Part shown: in pieces, positions 28,422 to 39,367 of the stretch
Layout of the letters: every line of letters starts with the position of its first letter
How positions within the stretch are numbered: position 1 is the first letter of the stretch
NCBI RefSeq assembly: GCF_026586795.1
Contig: NZ_JAPFGY010000014.1
Coordinates: forward strand, 1-64,000
DNA: 64,000 nt
Direction: 5' to 3'
DNA from: Erythrobacter sp. WG
GTDB taxonomy: Bacteria > Pseudomonadota > Alphaproteobacteria > Sphingomonadales > Sphingomonadaceae
Translations under genes and position numbers: made by a program
The notes under the pieces: model-generated
Told to the model about the DNA's origin: nothing
What the model saw: the letters and a program-made list of their open reading frames with translations, nothing else
Databases searched by the model: none

Positions 28422-29417
28422 ATGCGCAAGGCATGGAAACGGGCCGCCATTGCACTTGGCCTCGGCGCGGCTCTGCTGACCGCCGGCGGGGCGTGGCTTG
28501 CCGCGCAGCCCTGGGGGCCGCCCATCGAACTCGTCGACCCCGGCGCGGGCGGCACCGCGATCCGCCTGCCGGAACTGGTCGGCAATTTCTACCCCGGCTC
28601 GGGCGAGGGCAGGCGTCCTGCCATCCTGCTGCTCGGCGGTTCGGAAGGCGGCCTCGGCGCTGCGGTCGACGGGCAGGCGCGCCTGCTGGCGAGGGAGGGC
28701 TTCACGGTGCTGGCGCTGGCCTATTACCGCCTGCCCGGCCAGCCGCAGCGCTTCGAGCTGGTCCCGCTGGAAACCTTCACCCGCGCGCTCGACTGGCTGA
28801 AGACCCGGGACGAGGTCGATCCGGCGCGGCTCGCGATCATGGGCACCTCCAAAGGGGCCGAGGCTGCACTCCTGGTGGCGAGCCGCCGGGGCGATCTGCG
28901 CGCCATCGTCGCCGCCGTGCCCTCGCAGGTGGCCTGGCAGGGCTTCGACTGGAGCTTTGCCCCCGTCAACGCTTCGAGCTGGAGCGAGAGCGGCAAGCCC
29001 GTTCCCTACCTGCCGATCAGGACAGTGGAATGGAACGGCGACATCTACGGCCCGTCGCTGGCCGAGGCGGCACAGCACCCCGAGGCAGCCATACCGGTCG
29101 AACGGATCGCCGCCCCGGTGCTGCTGCTGTGCGGCGAGGACGACAAGCTGTGGCCCTCCTGCCCCATGGCACGCGCGATCAAGGCGCGCCGGGACGAGGC
29201 TGCGAGCCAACTGGCGACGACCTTGCTCGCTTATCCCGATGCCGGTCATTTCGGGGTGGGGCCGCAACTGCCCGCCGGTCAGGACGTGCCGACGATGATC
29301 ACGATGTTCGGCGGCACCAAGGAAGGCAACGTCGCAGCCCGCGCCGATGGCTGGCCGCGCACCATCGCCTTCCTGAAACAGGCGCTGGCCCCTCGCACGA
29401 TCAAGGAGAAGCGGTGA
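28422..29417 (+). CDS. Alpha/beta hydrolase, BAAT/acyl-CoA thioesterase-like
   Basis: 331 residues. The N-terminus has a signal peptide or anchor (about residues 7-28, AAIALGLGAALLTAGGAWLA), so it acts in the periplasm or at the membrane. The hydrolase core shows the nucleophile elbow GTSKGAE (Ser143), the acid region CGEDDKLWPS (Asp239/240) and the histidine in PDAGHFG (His275). The overall pattern, including LLLGGSEGGLG and LAYYRLPGQP, resembles the bile-acid-CoA:amino-acid N-acyltransferase/acyl-CoA thioester hydrolase C-terminal family. It is overlapped by one base with the SMR gene and lies downstream of the MerR gene. The substrate is unknown; a drug-inactivating role is an inference from context. 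Confidence 0.82.
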   Translation: MRKAWKRAAIALGLGAALLTAGGAWLAAQPWGPPIELVDPGAGGTAIRLPELVGNFYPGSGEGRRPAILLLGGSEGGLGAAVDGQARLLAREGFTVLALAYYRLPGQPQRFELVPLETFTRALDWLKTRDEVDPARLAIMGTSKGAEAALLVASRRGDLRAIVAAVPSQVAWQGFDWSFAPVNASSWSESGKPVPYLPIRTVEWNGDIYGPSLAEAAQHPEAAIPVERIAAPVLLLCGEDDKLWPSCPMARAIKARRDEAASQLATTLLAYPDAGHFGVGPQLPAGQDVPTMITMFGGTKEGNVAARADGWPRTIAFLKQALAPRTIKEKR

Positions 29418-29752
29418 TGACGATCAACCCATGGGCAATGCTGCTGGGCGCCATCGCGCTCGAGGTGGCCTCGACCAGCCTGCTCAATGCCTCGCAGGGC
29501 ATGACCCGCTGGGGTTATGGCGTGGCGGCGATGGCGGGGTACGGTATGTGCTTCTGGCTGCTAGCCTTCGCCATGACCCGCATTCCGATGGGGGTCGCCT
29601 ATGCAGTCTGGTCGGGGGTCGGGATCGTTGCCATCGCGGCGATCGGCTGGATCGTGTTTCGCCAAAGCCTGACCTTGGCGCAGGCCGGTTTCATGGCACT
29701 CATCCTGATTGGCGCCATCGGCCTCAATTTGACAGTCCGCGTGGCGGCCTGA
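29417..29752 (+). CDS. SMR-family multidrug efflux protein
   Basis: 111 residues with four transmembrane helices. The membrane-embedded glutamate essential in EmrE-type exporters is present as Glu16 in GAIALEVAST, and the family signature MGVAYAVWSGVGIV is intact. Length (about 105-115) matches the family, which exchanges protons for cationic drugs as an antiparallel dimer. The TGATG overlap with the hydrolase stop codon indicates translational coupling. A second possible start, GTG at 29414, would add one residue. The operon position suggests export of the compound sensed by the MerR protein. Confidence 0.9.
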   Translation: MTINPWAMLLGAIALEVASTSLLNASQGMTRWGYGVAAMAGYGMCFWLLAFAMTRIPMGVAYAVWSGVGIVAIAAIGWIVFRQSLTLAQAGFMALILIGAIGLNLTVRVAA

Positions 29753-29793
29753 GGCTCCATCCGTGAAAGGCCTTGGGCGCTTTGGGAGAAAAG

Positions 29794-29870
<77 letters not shown>

Positions 29871-29942
29871 GACCGAGGGCCGCCTTAGGTTTGCAGCCGT
29901 GGCGGCGCAAGCCCCGAAACTGCCTGCTGCTGCGGCGCGCCG

Positions 29943-32134
<2,192 letters not shown>

Positions 32135-32138
<4 letters not shown>

Positions 32139-33115
32139 GGCTCCACTCCGGTCGCTTCGCAAAGCACCGCGGCGAGCGTCCGGCGCGCCAGCGGGATCTT
32201 GAAATCGTTCTCGCCGTAGCCGCGCGCGTCCTCGAGCAGCAGGTCGGCGGCCTTGTCGAACAGTGCGAGCGAGGGTTCGCTCCCGACCAGCAGCTCGGCA
32301 AGGCGCGGATCGTGCCACGGCTTGTGCGCAAGGCCCCCGAAAGCGAGGTCGGCGCGGGTGAAGCGGTTCTCCTCGATGCCGATCACCGCTGCGACGGAGA
32401 CCAGCGCGAAGGCATAGGAGGAGCGCTCGCGCACCTTGCGGTAGAGCTGGATGCCGCCGACGGGCGCGGGGAGGGTGACAGCGGTGATGACCTCGCCAGC
32501 GTCGAGCACGTTGTCGCGCCACGGTGTGTCGCCCGGCAGGCGGTGGAAGTCGCGCAACCGCACCGAGCGGCTGCGGCGCTCGCCGCTGATCTCCACGCGC
32601 GCATCGAGCGCCGCGAGCGCCACCGCCATGTCGCCGGGATAGGTCGCGATGCACTGGTCGCTCGTGCCGAGCACCGCGTGAAGGCGCGCGATACCCTTGA
32701 TCGCGCCGCAGCCCGAGCCCGGCTCGCGCTTGTTGCAGGGCTGGTCGATGTTGGTGAAGTTGTAGCAGCGGGTGCGCTGGCACAGGTTGCCCGCGGTGGT
32801 CGCCTTGTTGCGCAGCTGCTGGGTTGCGCCGGCCAGGATCGCGCGGGCGAGCACCGGGTAGTCGCGCCGCACCCGCGGATCGACGGCGGTGGCGGTGTTG
32901 GTGGCCAGCGCGCCGATCCTGAGGCCATCTCCCTCCTCGGCAATGGTGCCGAGCGACAGGCGGCCGATGTCCACCAATGTTTGCGGCGTCTCCACCTGAA
33001 GCTTCATCAGGTCGATGAGATTGGTGCCCCCGGCGAGCAGGCGGGTGCCGTCCTCCCCCACGAGTTGCGCCGCGTGTTCGAACCGCTCGGCCCGCTGATA
33101 GTCGAACGGCCTCAT
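32135..33115 (-). CDS. paoB: FAD-binding subunit of aldehyde oxidoreductase (PaoB type)
   Basis: 326 residues. The FAD-binding signature LLAGGTNLIDLM (about 27-38) and TAGNLCQRTRC are present. Four cysteines (112, 117, 127 and 136) in an inserted loop match the arrangement that carries an extra [4Fe-4S] cluster in the E. coli PaoB subunit, a feature absent from most xanthine-oxidase FAD subunits. It passes electrons from the [2Fe-2S] subunit to an acceptor. It overlaps both neighbours by ATGA, and lies between the iron-sulfur and molybdenum subunits. Confidence 0.92.
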
Positions 33116-33612
33116 GCCTCCGCTCCCGCCACGTCGCGGATCGCCGCGACGATGTTGGGATAGGCCCCGCAGCGGCACAGGTTGCCGCTCATCCGCTCGC
33201 GGATCTCCGCGTCGGTGAGAGCGGGGGCGGCATCGAGGTCCTCGGTCGCGTCGCTCGGCCAGCCGGCGGCGATCTCCTGGAGCATCGCGGTCGCCGAGCA
33301 GATCTGCCCCGGCGTGCAATAGCCGCACTGGAAGCCGTCATGCGCGACGAAGGCCGCCTGCATCGCCCCCGGCGCGGCGAGGGTGCCGAGACCCTCGATG
33401 GTGGTCACCTCGTCGCCCTCGTGGGTCACCGCTAGCGACAGGCAGGAATTGATCCGCACCCCGCCCACCAGCACCGTGCAAGCCCCGCACTGGCCATGGT
33501 CGCAGCCCTTCTTGGTGCCCGTCAGCCCAGCCTCGCGGCGGAGAAAATCGAGCAGGCTCGTCCGCGGGTCGGCGGGCAGCGGGTAGTCCTGTCCGTTGAT
33601 CGAAATGGCCAT
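33112..33612 (-). CDS. paoA: [2Fe-2S] subunit of aldehyde oxidoreductase (PaoA type)
   Basis: 166 residues with both clusters of the family: plant-type ligands Cys37, 42, 45 and 57 (GCDHGQCGACTVLVGG) and the helical pair of motifs FQCGYCTPGQ (Cys96, 99) and GNLCRCGAY (Cys146, 148). It starts directly at MAISINGQDYPL without a twin-arginine leader. The E. coli PaoABC complex is periplasmic thanks to a Tat leader on PaoA, so this enzyme is expected to be cytoplasmic. It is the first gene of the operon; the promoter must lie in the gene-poor region to its right. Confidence 0.93.
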   Translation of the reverse strand: MAISINGQDYPLPADPRTSLLDFLRREAGLTGTKKGCDHGQCGACTVLVGGVRINSCLSLAVTHEGDEVTTIEGLGTLAAPGAMQAAFVAHDGFQCGYCTPGQICSATAMLQEIAAGWPSDATEDLDAAPALTDAEIRERMSGNLCRCGAYPNIVAAIRDVAGAEA

Positions 33613-34778
33613 CGTGTCTCGTCCTCGTGCAGGAAGCGTGCGCTGCCGGGACGCTGACGAGCATCTTCTTCTTCAGCCCTAACATCGATCACGTTCTGGC
33701 GGAGCGCAAGGCGGTTTTGCGCCGCTCGGCGCCAGCTGGCGGCCGGGAGGCACATCGTGCCGCCCGCCGCGCTCGCCCGCCCTCCGGTGGGCCCGGCAGG
33801 AAAACCTCCCGGCCACACGGGTGCCTTGGAAAATCAACGTGTTAGGCCGAACTGCGTTGCCCTAAGTGTCACATCCTTGTGTCACGTGCAAGCCCTCTTC
33901 CTGAGAGCAGGTAATCACTCGCTAGTATGACCCGTTGTGCCGGTATTCGCCAAAGTGCGGGCGCTCGTCCAAGAGGAACAACTGGTAGCTTGGCGGTCGG
34001 TGCAACCGGTTGCATGGGATTTTCGCATGAGCAGCTTTCCAGCTCTCTCCGTTCCGTTTGACGATAACGCTACCTATCGGTTTCAGGCGCTAACTTGTTC
34101 CGGTTCTCGCCCTCGCTGCTGGCACCTGCATCGCAAAGAGACCGAGTGGCTTTAGGCGCCGGTGGCGGAGACGGAGGGATACTGGCCCTCAATGAAGAGA
34201 TTGAACAAAATCATATACTTATTTTTCAAGCTGATGCCGAGTTTGTAGCATCGTTTGTAGCAGAAGATTTTGCGCGTCATGGTGGGTAAACGGCGATCTT
34301 CGACCCAGACCCAGTCGTTCCTGATCAGAGCAGTGAACGTCTGTTTCCGCCGAAAGCCGCCTTGCGGCTTTCGGGCTTCACCCTCGGCCCCGCTGATGAC
34401 TGCAACTGGGTGGGAAGGCGAATGGCCGCTTTGAGGTGACAGAACACGATAGCTGACGTTGATCGGAGCCAAGTAATGCGTCGCCTCCCGACCCGGTCGT
34501 TCGGTGCAACAAGGGTGGACGTCCGCTTCTGAAAAAATCCGCCGATCGGATACCCCGTAGCTGCTTGTCAGCATTGCTCTCTCATCCCACGCTATAGGAG
34601 CTATCTACGCGTTCCCGAAACTTGAGGTAACGGTCAAAGCAACACGATTTGCCGCTGCCCCCCGGTAATTGGTTAGCTTAATCGGATCGGCCAAAAGCAT
34701 AGGACGTAAAACCGTGCCTAGCATTGTAGATCGAGCTTCAGTATTGGAAGCCAGTGCCAAATTCTATGGGAAGGATTT
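33613..34778. other. Gene-poor region upstream of paoABC
   Basis: About 1.17 kb without a gene I can support; open frames here are short and lack family resemblance. It contains a direct repeat of GTGTCAC (33866-33872 and 33879-33885) that could be a regulator site for paoABC, and one copy of the 14-bp palindrome TGCAACCGGTTGCA (34001-34014). Near 34345-34380 there is a hairpin-forming GAAAGCCGCC-TTGC-GGCTTTCGG type element related to the dispersed repeats at 45-47 kb. Base composition is visibly lower in GC than the flanking operons. Confidence 0.55.
34001..34014. repeat. 14-bp palindrome TGCAACCGGTTGCA, copy 1
   Basis: Perfect palindrome identical to copies at 56968-56981 and 63810-63823. 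The form, with a central CCGG and A/T-bordered arms, is like operators of LacI-family regulators. Here it lies in the gene-poor stretch, 389 bases upstream of paoA and 765 bases upstream of the ClpP-like gene. Confidence 0.85.
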
Positions 34779-35579
34779 ATGATGAAACTTGTCTCGCTCA
34801 TGGTCCTGTTCATGTTTGGTGCTGCCCCGGTTTTGGCTGAGGACGCGGCTGGGAAGCCGTCGACCGATCCCAACCCCCACGTGCGGATCGAAGGCGACAC
34901 CTTGATCTACATCGGCGGGATCAACGCAAATGGGTTGCAGGCGCTGAGTGATGCGGTCCGCACATTGCCGCGCGGGCAAGTCACCAAGATGCTTGTCAAC
35001 TCCGGGGGCGGTGACACAAAGGCTGGCATCTTCATCGGTTCGATCATTGCCGACCTGAAGCCCCACCTGACCATCGAGACAGGCTGTTTTTCATCCTGCG
35101 CGAACTTCATCGCGCCGGCCGCTGCCAGCATCACCATTCGCCAGGACGCCTTTCTGGGATGGCATGGCAATGATCGGGGCTTTGCCATTGTCGCAGCCGA
35201 AAAGGGTGTGACTTTGCGTGACCACCTGCGCGAGATGGTCTCCCCGCAAGCCAGGGATGCCGTTGGCCCGGACGGCAAGGCTGCCGACATCGAGGCCTTT
35301 CTCGATGAGGCCGTGCCCGCAACCGAAGCGCTGATTGCAGAGGAGGCTGCGCTCTACGAGCGGATCGGGCTGGCGAGCGACACCTTCGCGGTTTGCGGCG
35401 TAGGCCCCCGCTTTGACGGTCGATTGACCGGGGACCAGCTTGGCTGGGGTTTCTCGCTTGAAGACATGGCGCAGCTCGGCTTGCCGCCGGTGCAATACGA
35501 AGGTGCCGGACGCTACGAGGACAGCGCGGCTTTCAAGCGCTGGCTGATCTTGTTGACCCCCGAGGATTGCCAAGGTTGA
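34779..35579 (+). CDS. Exported ClpP-like protein (COG3904 style)
   Basis: 266 residues with a signal peptide (MMKLVSLMVLFMFGAAPVLA). The mature part resembles the ClpP/crotonase fold: KMLVNSGGGDTKAGIFIGS (the SxGGxxxxG oxyanion turn), TGCFSSCANFIAP (position of the ClpP nucleophile, here a Ser between cysteines), and AFLGWHGN (position of the catalytic His). The two cysteines around the serine may form a disulfide in the periplasm. Periplasmic relatives have no known role. The ATG at 34782 is an alternative start; GGAAGGATT precedes both. It converges on an AraC-type regulator. Confidence 0.7.
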   Translation: MMKLVSLMVLFMFGAAPVLAEDAAGKPSTDPNPHVRIEGDTLIYIGGINANGLQALSDAVRTLPRGQVTKMLVNSGGGDTKAGIFIGSIIADLKPHLTIETGCFSSCANFIAPAAASITIRQDAFLGWHGNDRGFAIVAAEKGVTLRDHLREMVSPQARDAVGPDGKAADIEAFLDEAVPATEALIAEEAALYERIGLASDTFAVCGVGPRFDGRLTGDQLGWGFSLEDMAQLGLPPVQYEGAGRYEDSAAFKRWLILLTPEDCQG

Positions 35580-35610
35580 ACAGGCCGCATTGTGGTTCTG
35601 TTCCCCCTGA

Positions 35611-36843
35611 TCAGCGGTGCATCGCGGCGCGACTCGACCGCGATTTGCGCAGATTATTGGGTGTATCCCCAAAGCATTTCTTTACCCAGCGGCCGAAGGT
35701 GGAAACGTCGCCGAAGCCCAATCTTTGCGCCGCTTCAGCCAGCGAAATCGACGGATCGGCAATAACAGCGATAGCCCTTGCCTTGCGCTCGTCTTCGACC
35801 AGTCTGTGAAAGCTCATGTCGTTCCGGGCCAACTGGCGTACCACCGAGCGAATGGAGATACCCAGATGCGCCGCTACCTGCTTGATACGTGGCACGCGCT
35901 GTTCGTTCTGGAGCATGTCGACGATAAAACCTCGCACTTTGTGAATTATTTCCGGATCGCCTGTGTCGTATTCAATCTCCAGCATCTTTGCCTGAGCCAT
36001 CGACCACATCAGCGGGTCATGGTACGGATTGGCCACTAGGCTCCAATGCTTCGGCCATCGCAGAGTTTCCATCTCCTTGGCTGGTTCGATCCGGCACCGG
36101 AATCGCGCAAGCAGCGACTGTGCCTTGGGAACATCGTGCAACTGTGTCGCCAGCGCCATCTCGGCCGGGTTCCCGGCCTCGATGCTTTCGACCGCGCGGT
36201 AGACCAGTGCGATCGCGCCGATGGCGACAAACCGGAAAAGCGGCCCCATCGACCAGGCTGGCTCGAAAGTGATCTGCGAGGTCTCTTCCTCTTCGTGGTA
36301 GTGGACGATCAGGAAAGGATTTTGCGCCACCATTGCCCGCACCAGCACTTGCATCACAAGGCCCAGATTGGGCGCATGGAGCAGCGCCAGCACCCAAGTG
36401 GTGCCTAACACCGGGCGCTGCGAAAACAGCAAGCGTTCAACCAGCGCGAAGCTATCATCGCGGTCGATCACATTTCCGACGAAAATGAGGGCATCGGCCA
36501 GAGAAATTTTCGCAGGCAGTGAGCCCGTTTCGGTTAGTGACGTCCCCTCGAATAGCTCGTCGGGCCAGCCGAGCCATTGCCCGAAGTGCATCAAGGGTGC
36601 CGCCAGGACGAGCTTCGCGGCCTTGTCGCCAAGCTTGCTTATGGCAAACTCAGCGTCGGCTCGCCCAGTCCGGTCCATGCCGAATGTCTTCTCGGAAGGA
36701 GGTTGGAATAACCTCCGGTCCCCTTGGTCAAGCATAACGATGATCACCCCAGTGCCCTGCCGAGGCGGCCGGACCGCAAGAAACCACAAGGATACATGCA
36801 CCGACGTCGCTTGCACAGTGATCGGATTGGCGCGATTTGCCAA
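35611..36843 (-). CDS. AraC-family transcriptional regulator
   Basis: Up to 410 residues. The C-terminal 100 residues form the AraC double helix-turn-helix (VPRIKQVAAHLGISIRSVVRQL, then ISLAEAAQRLGFGDVSTFGRWVKK). The N-terminal 250-300 residues correspond to the 'arabinose-binding domain' type found in OruR/ArgR-like regulators. The start may be internal (Met37 or Met56), because the first 35 residues are atypical. It is divergent from the lipoprotein gene and convergent with the ClpP-like gene. The target genes are not apparent. Confidence 0.82.
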   Translation of the reverse strand: MANRANPITVQATSVHVSLWFLAVRPPRQGTGVIIVMLDQGDRRLFQPPSEKTFGMDRTGRADAEFAISKLGDKAAKLVLAAPLMHFGQWLGWPDELFEGTSLTETGSLPAKISLADALIFVGNVIDRDDSFALVERLLFSQRPVLGTTWVLALLHAPNLGLVMQVLVRAMVAQNPFLIVHYHEEEETSQITFEPAWSMGPLFRFVAIGAIALVYRAVESIEAGNPAEMALATQLHDVPKAQSLLARFRCRIEPAKEMETLRWPKHWSLVANPYHDPLMWSMAQAKMLEIEYDTGDPEIIHKVRGFIVDMLQNEQRVPRIKQVAAHLGISIRSVVRQLARNDMSFHRLVEDERKARAIAVIADPSISLAEAAQRLGFGDVSTFGRWVKKCFGDTPNNLRKSRSSRAAMHR

Positions 36844-36981
36844 AAGCTTGGCAGCGAATGACGATAGCCACTCCTAAGGCTCTGGCGCAAAGTGCAGGTA
36901 AGAGGGAGCGGGGGCCCCTGTTTGTCGGCAGGGCCGACTGGCGATGGCCTTTTTCTCCGCTTGCGATCGGGGGATCAGGCT

Positions 36982-37656
36982 ATGGGTACAATGATAAGAA
37001 TTCTGGCTGCGGCAGCGGTGGCGGCTCTGGTCGCTGGCTGCAACGGTGCGGCGACCGGCGCGCCAGATGCGACTGCAACTGATGGCGCAAGTGCCTTTAC
37101 TTGGCCCGCCAGCCTGACCGTGGTCGGCGATGGTTTCCCCACTGCGGGCGCTTCATGCCGCCGGATCGGCGAGTCCGCAGCTACGATTGACATGCTCGAT
37201 GACAGCGCGGCTTTGGTCGGCTGCCCTTCGCGCGAGGATGCGGACAAACTGGGCGGCCGATTCCTCGGCACGGTCGACGGGGTGTTTCTGGTTTCGGTTC
37301 CTAGTAATCCCGCAGCCGCTCCTGCCGACGGCGATGCGCTGGTCGCGGGCACCGGTTACAATGCGACCGCGCAGATTTCCTGCTCCGGTTACAAGGGCGC
37401 GGCGGCTGGCATGTGCGATGCGGGCGTGATCCGCAGCGGCGAGACCGGGGGGATTACCGTCGAGGTGAAACTCGCCGACGGGACCCAACGCGTCATCTTC
37501 TTCAATCCCGATGGCAGTTTCCTGTCATTCTCGACCGCCGAGGCCGATGGCACCGCTGCGATGGCGATCAGTTCACAAAAGAAGGGCGACATCACCACCG
37601 CCAAGATCGGCACGGAGACTTACGAAATACCCGATGCTTTCGTGATGGGCGGATGA
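36982..37656 (+). CDS. Lipoprotein, unknown function
   Basis: 224 residues. The signal sequence MGTMIRILAAAAVAALVAGC ends in the lipobox LVAGC, so the mature protein begins with a lipidated cysteine and is held in the membrane. The remainder has six or so cysteines (ASCRRIG, ALVGCPS, QISCSGYKGAAAGMCDAG) that may form disulfides, and a C-terminal segment with repeated beta strands (TQRVIFFNPDGSFLSF). No family is recognised. It is 44 bases upstream of a membrane protein and may form an operon with it. Confidence 0.72.
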   Translation: MGTMIRILAAAAVAALVAGCNGAATGAPDATATDGASAFTWPASLTVVGDGFPTAGASCRRIGESAATIDMLDDSAALVGCPSREDADKLGGRFLGTVDGVFLVSVPSNPAAAPADGDALVAGTGYNATAQISCSGYKGAAAGMCDAGVIRSGETGGITVEVKLADGTQRVIFFNPDGSFLSFSTAEADGTAAMAISSQKKGDITTAKIGTETYEIPDAFVMGG

Positions 37657-37700
37657 GCGGGGCGGGGATGCGCAGCTCATGGACACGCGGATAGATCCCA

Positions 37701-38369
37701 ATGGATTTCATGAGGCTCTTCAAGTCGCTCGAGGAGTTGCTTTACGAGGTGATCGTCATGCTGGTCTTCTTCCCGAAGACCTTGTGGCTCACCTTGCGCT
37801 ATCCTCAGCGGATGATGGACTATGCCGATACCGAACTCGGCGATGTCCTGTCAGAGCAGTACAACGACACGCTCAGCCCGCCGCTGTTCCTGATGCTCTG
37901 CGTGACGCTGAGCTATCTGGCGGAACGGGCGGTGCCGGGTTCGCTCGACACTTCGGTCTTGCCGTCGTTCCTGCGCGATTCGCAGAATTTGCTGGCCTTC
38001 CGGGTGCTGATCTTCAGCCTGTTCCCGCTGGCTTTCTCGCTGCGACTGCTGCGCGGGCTCAGCCAGCCGCTCGACCGCGACACGCTGCGCGCCCCGTTCT
38101 TCTCTCAGTGCTTTGTCGCCGCGCCGGTGTCGATGATCGTCGGGTTGGCGCAGGCGCTGCGCCATCTGCCGCTCGCCTATGCCGACCTGATCTCGAGCGT
38201 GCTGCTGCTATCGGGGATCGGATGGTATCTGCGCCAGCAGGCGTGGTGGCTGCGCACCAAGCTGGGCCTGCCGATGTGGCGGTGCTGGGCCGCGACGCTG
38301 GCGATGACGCTGGTCACCGCCATCGTATTCGTTGTGATCGCGCTGGCGATCATCGCAGTGAACCCGTGA
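37701..38369 (+). CDS. Membrane protein, unknown function
   Basis: 222 residues with an N-terminal amphipathic region (FKSLEELLYEVIVMLVFFPKTLWL) and about four transmembrane segments (roughly 62-80, 98-118, 130-150, 165-182 and 198-220). The pattern of a leading cytoplasmic helix followed by a small helical bundle recalls the Yip1-like family, but I cannot confirm it. The neighbour upstream is a lipoprotein and downstream a secreted protein; all are on the same strand. Confidence 0.65.
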   Translation: MDFMRLFKSLEELLYEVIVMLVFFPKTLWLTLRYPQRMMDYADTELGDVLSEQYNDTLSPPLFLMLCVTLSYLAERAVPGSLDTSVLPSFLRDSQNLLAFRVLIFSLFPLAFSLRLLRGLSQPLDRDTLRAPFFSQCFVAAPVSMIVGLAQALRHLPLAYADLISSVLLLSGIGWYLRQQAWWLRTKLGLPMWRCWAATLAMTLVTAIVFVVIALAIIAVNP

Positions 38370-38496
38370 GCCCTGTTGCTGGTCCGCAGCGAAAGGCCGC
38401 GCGGCAACTGGCGCGCCGAACCGCCAGCATTGTCCACGCGCATCGCAAGGTTGTCACCCGCAGACAATCACCGGGGAATTCGAGGAGGAAGACAAC

Positions 38497-39297
38497 ATGA
38501 AGCCAACTGCAACACGGATGACCGCCCTGCTGGCGGCCAGCGCGATGATGGTTCAGGCCGTGCCAGCGATGGCAAACACACCCGGTTCGGTGCGCGATCT
38601 GGTCGGCACCAAGGCCGCCGGCGGCGAGAACGAGCTGGAAGATCGCGGTTACCACTACGTCACCGGCTCCACCAAGAACAACCGCAAGTTCAACTACTAC
38701 TGGAACGGGCGTAGCAAGGAATGCTTGCGTGTGGTGACCTATGATGGTCGCTTCGAGACGATCACCACCACCAGCGCTTCGGACTGCAACCAGAAGGGCG
38801 GCAGCGGCGACAAGACTGCGGCGATCGCGATCGGCGCAGCGGCGATCCTCGGCATTGCTGCACTCGCCAGCAAGTCGCACCACCGCGACGACAAATATCA
38901 GGACGAGCGCAGCACGGCAGAATTCGAGCGCGGCTACCGCGACGGTCTCTATAACCACGCCTATCACAATTACAGCCGCACCGACGCCTACAGCCACGGC
39001 TTCGAGGAGGGCGTTCGCGAGCGCGGCCATGAATCGAGCTATCGGCCGGGCAACCATGGCAGCCACGGCGGGTACGCGGGCTACGTGAACGTCAACGATG
39101 TATATGGGCGCGAGCGTCAGTCGGCGATCAGTGAACTCATCCAGCGCGGCTTCAACGTGCGGGATAACAAGAAGACCGACGACGGCCGTTACATCACCAT
39201 GTGGCGTGCGGAATCGAACCAGTGCGTGATCCTGCATTCGCAGAATGGTTCGGTCGTATCGGTCGAGAGCGTCTCGGCCCGCACCTGCAGCTACTAA
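38497..39297 (+). CDS. Secreted protein with duplicated 51-residue domain
   Basis: 266 residues. A signal peptide ends near PAMAN. Residues 47-97 and 214-264 align without gaps as two copies of a 51-residue unit: both begin L-x-x-R-G-aromatic, have Trp at position 23, Cys at 30, Gly at 38, the pair SA at 47-48 and end in Cys at 51. The two cysteines of each unit probably pair. Between them lies a small hydrophobic Ala/Gly segment (AIAIGAAAILGIAALA, about 108-123) and a His/Tyr-rich stretch with repeats of Y-x-D-G/Y-x-H-G-F-E-E-G. AGGAGGAAG precedes the ATG. It precedes a peptidase cluster. Confidence 0.75.
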   Translation: MKPTATRMTALLAASAMMVQAVPAMANTPGSVRDLVGTKAAGGENELEDRGYHYVTGSTKNNRKFNYYWNGRSKECLRVVTYDGRFETITTTSASDCNQKGGSGDKTAAIAIGAAAILGIAALASKSHHRDDKYQDERSTAEFERGYRDGLYNHAYHNYSRTDAYSHGFEEGVRERGHESSYRPGNHGSHGGYAGYVNVNDVYGRERQSAISELIQRGFNVRDNKKTDDGRYITMWRAESNQCVILHSQNGSVVSVESVSARTCSY

Positions 39298-39305
39298 GCG
39301 CATCT

Positions 39306-39341
39306 GTCCGGCTCCCGGGCGCAATGCCCCGGGGGCCGGAC
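39306..39341 (+). terminator. Hairpin after the duplicated-domain gene
   Basis: GTCCGG (39306-39311) pairs with CCGGAC (39336-39341), with an inner stem of CCCGGG-type pairs, followed by CTTATC. The stem is long but the T-run is weak. It may separate this gene from the peptidase genes. Confidence 0.5.
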
Positions 39342-39367
39342 CTTATCATCGGGGGGAGTCTGACAGG

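Noticed and set aside
34152..34574. A 140-codon minus-strand frame in the gene-poor region
   Set aside because: It spans a hairpin repeat and has no ribosome-binding site, family resemblance or consistent codon bias.
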